From contig JAKONM010000131.1 of NCBI GenBank assembly GCA_022701925.1, positions 1 through 7,175 on the forward strand: a stretch of DNA of 7,175 nucleotides, read 5' to 3'. The stretch's first letter is position 1, and every line of letters starts with the position of its first letter. Under the pieces are notes generated by a model. It was given only the letters and a program-made list of their open reading frames with translations, was not told the DNA's origin and searched no databases. Source of the DNA: Microbacteriaceae bacterium. GTDB lineage: Bacteria > Actinomycetota > Actinomycetes > Actinomycetales > Microbacteriaceae. This document shows positions 5,850-7,175 of the stretch, one piece after another. The translations under genes and the position numbers were made by a program.

Positions 5850-7175
5850 TCAGCGCAGGGTGGCGGGCAGGGCCGGCGTGCGCGTCAGCTGCCGCGCCGC
5901 GATGCCGATCACCGCGCTGTAGGTGGGGTACGCGAACCGCACGTGCGCCAGCGTCGACACGTCGATGCCCGCCGCCATCGCGGTCGTGACCGACTGGATG
6001 ACCTCCACCGCGTTCTCGCCCACGGCGTGCGCGCCCAGGATCAGCTCGCGCCGGCGGTCGGCGATCAGCTTCAGGAAGCCCTGCTGCCTCCCGTCGATCA
6101 CCGCGCGGTCCAGGTCGGCGTACTGCACGGTCGCCACGACGCACTCCGGGTCGCGCTCGCGGGCCTGCGACTCCGTCAGCCCGACGCCCGCGTAGTCCGG
6201 GTCGGTGAACCCGCCCGCGGGCAGCAGGTGCTGCGGCGTGCGCCGGTTGCCGCCCAGCACCGCGTTCTCCGCCGCCGCCTCGCCCTCGAACTGCGCCGCC
6301 TGCACCAGCATGTCCCGGCCGTTCGTGTCGCCCGCGGCCAGGATGTGCGGCACCGCGGTGCGGAAGTAGCGGTCCGCGGGCACCGCGGAGCGCACCACCT
6401 CGACGCCGGCGCGCTCCAGGCCCAGGTCCTCCACGTCGGCCGGCCAGCCGGTGGCCATGATCACCGCGTCGAAGTCGGCGGAGCGGTCCTGCCCGCCCTC
6501 CCGCCACGTCAGCGCGATCGCGCCGTCACCGGTGCGCTCCAGCGAGCCGACGCCCTCGATGCCGGTGCGCACGTCGACGCCCTGCTCGGTGAAGGCCTGC
6601 GCGATCGCCTCCGACACCGATTCGTCGCCGCCCACCAGCACACGCGGCGCCAGGTCGAGCAGCATCACCTGCGAGCCGAAGGCGCTGAAGACGGTCACCA
6701 GCTGCGCGCCCGTGTTGCCCGCCCCGATCACGGCGACCCGCCGCGGCAGCCCGGGCAGGCTCAGCACGTCCTCCGGCACGGTCGCCAGCTCGGCGCCGGG
6801 GACGGCCAGGCGCCGGGAGTGCCCGCCGACGCAGATGATGATCGCGTCGGCCGAGACCCGCCGGCCGCTCTCGAGCACCAGGGTGCGGTCGTCCTCGAAG
6901 CGGGCCCGCCCCTCCTGGATCAGCCGGACGCCCGCCTCGTCGAAGCGCTGCGCCTCCCGCTTGATCGAACGCACCTCGTCGACGCGCTGCTGCACCTGCC
7001 GCACCGTGGTGGCCCAGTCGATCGCGGGGGCGCCGACGCCGATGCCCCAGGCGTCGGCGGTGCGCGCCTCGCGGATCAGCCGCGCGGTCTTCGCCAGCAC
7101 GCGGGTGGGCACGCAGCCCGTGTTCACGCAGGTGCCGCCCAGGCGCCCCGCCTCCAGCACGACCACGCGGGCGCC
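5850..7175 (-). CDS. FAD-dependent pyridine nucleotide-disulfide oxidoreductase, N-terminus cut by window
   Basis: The 441 visible residues lack perhaps 25-35 N-terminal ones with the first FAD-binding GxGxxG; the frame is open to the right edge (GARVVVLEAGRLGG), so GTG 7166 is not the true start. Numbering from the edge: the redox-active pair is CVNTGC (C16, C21), the NAD(P)-binding motif is GAGNTG at 151-156 with an acidic D174 after the second strand (favours NAD, inference), the second FAD motif is HILAAGD ending at D283, and the dimerisation domain is about 315-430. It belongs with dihydrolipoamide dehydrogenase and mercuric reductase-like flavoenzymes. In the dimer-interface motif, usually HPTxxE, it reads YPTYSA (416-421), so both His and Glu are replaced. 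MerA also has Tyr there, but its C-terminal Cys pair is absent here. The substrate is unknown. The gene is on the same strand as the kinase operon, 163 nt upstream, and probably separately transcribed. Confidence 0.9.
   Translation of the reverse strand, partial: GARVVVLEAGRLGGTCVNTGCVPTRVLAKTARLIREARTADAWGIGVGAPAIDWATTVRQVQQRVDEVRSIKREAQRFDEAGVRLIQEGRARFEDDRTLVLESGRRVSADAIIICVGGHSRRLAVPGAELATVPEDVLSLPGLPRRVAVIGAGNTGAQLVTVFSAFGSQVMLLDLAPRVLVGGDESVSEAIAQAFTEQGVDVRTGIEGVGSLERTGDGAIALTWREGGQDRSADFDAVIMATGWPADVEDLGLERAGVEVVRSAVPADRYFRTAVPHILAAGDTNGRDMLVQAAQFEGEAAAENAVLGGNRRTPQHLLPAGGFTDPDYAGVGLTESQARERDPECVVATVQYADLDRAVIDGRQQGFLKLIADRRRELILGAHAVGENAVEVIQSVTTAMAAGIDVSTLAHVRFAYPTYSAVIGIAARQLTRTPALPATLR

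Noticed and set aside
4679..5989. Plus-strand open frame of 436 codons
   Set aside because: Antisense to the kinase gene and running into the oxidoreductase; no domain seen.
7164..7166. GTG as the start of the oxidoreductase
   Set aside because: Three more in-frame codons (Gly-Ala-Arg) continue to the edge, and the family needs an upstream FAD-binding GxGxxG, so the gene is truncated by the window.

Overview
This is a very GC-rich window with near-complete G/C at third codon positions. The genes look like those of a high-GC actinobacterium; a deep actinobacterial lineage such as Thermoleophilia is possible, but nothing in the sequence fixes the taxon. No rRNA, tRNA, CRISPR, insertion sequence or phage gene is visible. 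Gene packing is dense: the longest gene-free stretch is 193 nt (214-406), so no gap exceeds 300 nt.

Left part (1-2540): a secreted Ala/Pro/Gly-rich protein (minus strand, cut by the left edge) is divergent from an OmpR/PhoB-type response regulator, which is followed after 19 nt by its HisKA-type sensor kinase. The divergent gap is filled with direct repeats of CTTCAG/CTGAAG and related hexamers at exactly 11-bp steps, the layout expected for OmpR-family operators. One repeat pair points at each gene. The simplest reading is an autoregulated two-component system that also controls the secreted protein.

Middle (2541-2992): a small plus-strand unit with a possible -10 box, a 19-codon leader ORF and a 64-codon gene that overlaps it as TGATG. 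It ends in an imperfect hairpin (2940-2981) between convergent genes.

Right-middle (2993-5686, minus strand): a two-gene operon of paralogous soluble kinase-GAF proteins. The first gene (5686 to 4325) has every Ser/Thr kinase catalytic motif but a divergent GAF-like tail. The second (4312 to 2993) has lost the catalytic Asp and Lys, the Gly-rich loop and the SPE motif, but keeps a well-formed GAF domain. This looks like a duplicated kinase-sensor whose copies have divided the work: one catalyses, the other is a pseudokinase with the sensor. The first gene has a TACCCT box 6 nt before its GTG and no Shine-Dalgarno, which suggests a leaderless transcript.

Right end (5850-7175, minus strand): a FAD-dependent pyridine nucleotide-disulfide oxidoreductase, missing its N-terminus at the window edge. 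It keeps the redox CxxxxC but has Tyr and Ala where most family members have the His-Glu dyad.

Most notable: the kinase/pseudokinase pair with opposite domain decay, and the 11-bp phased operator array.
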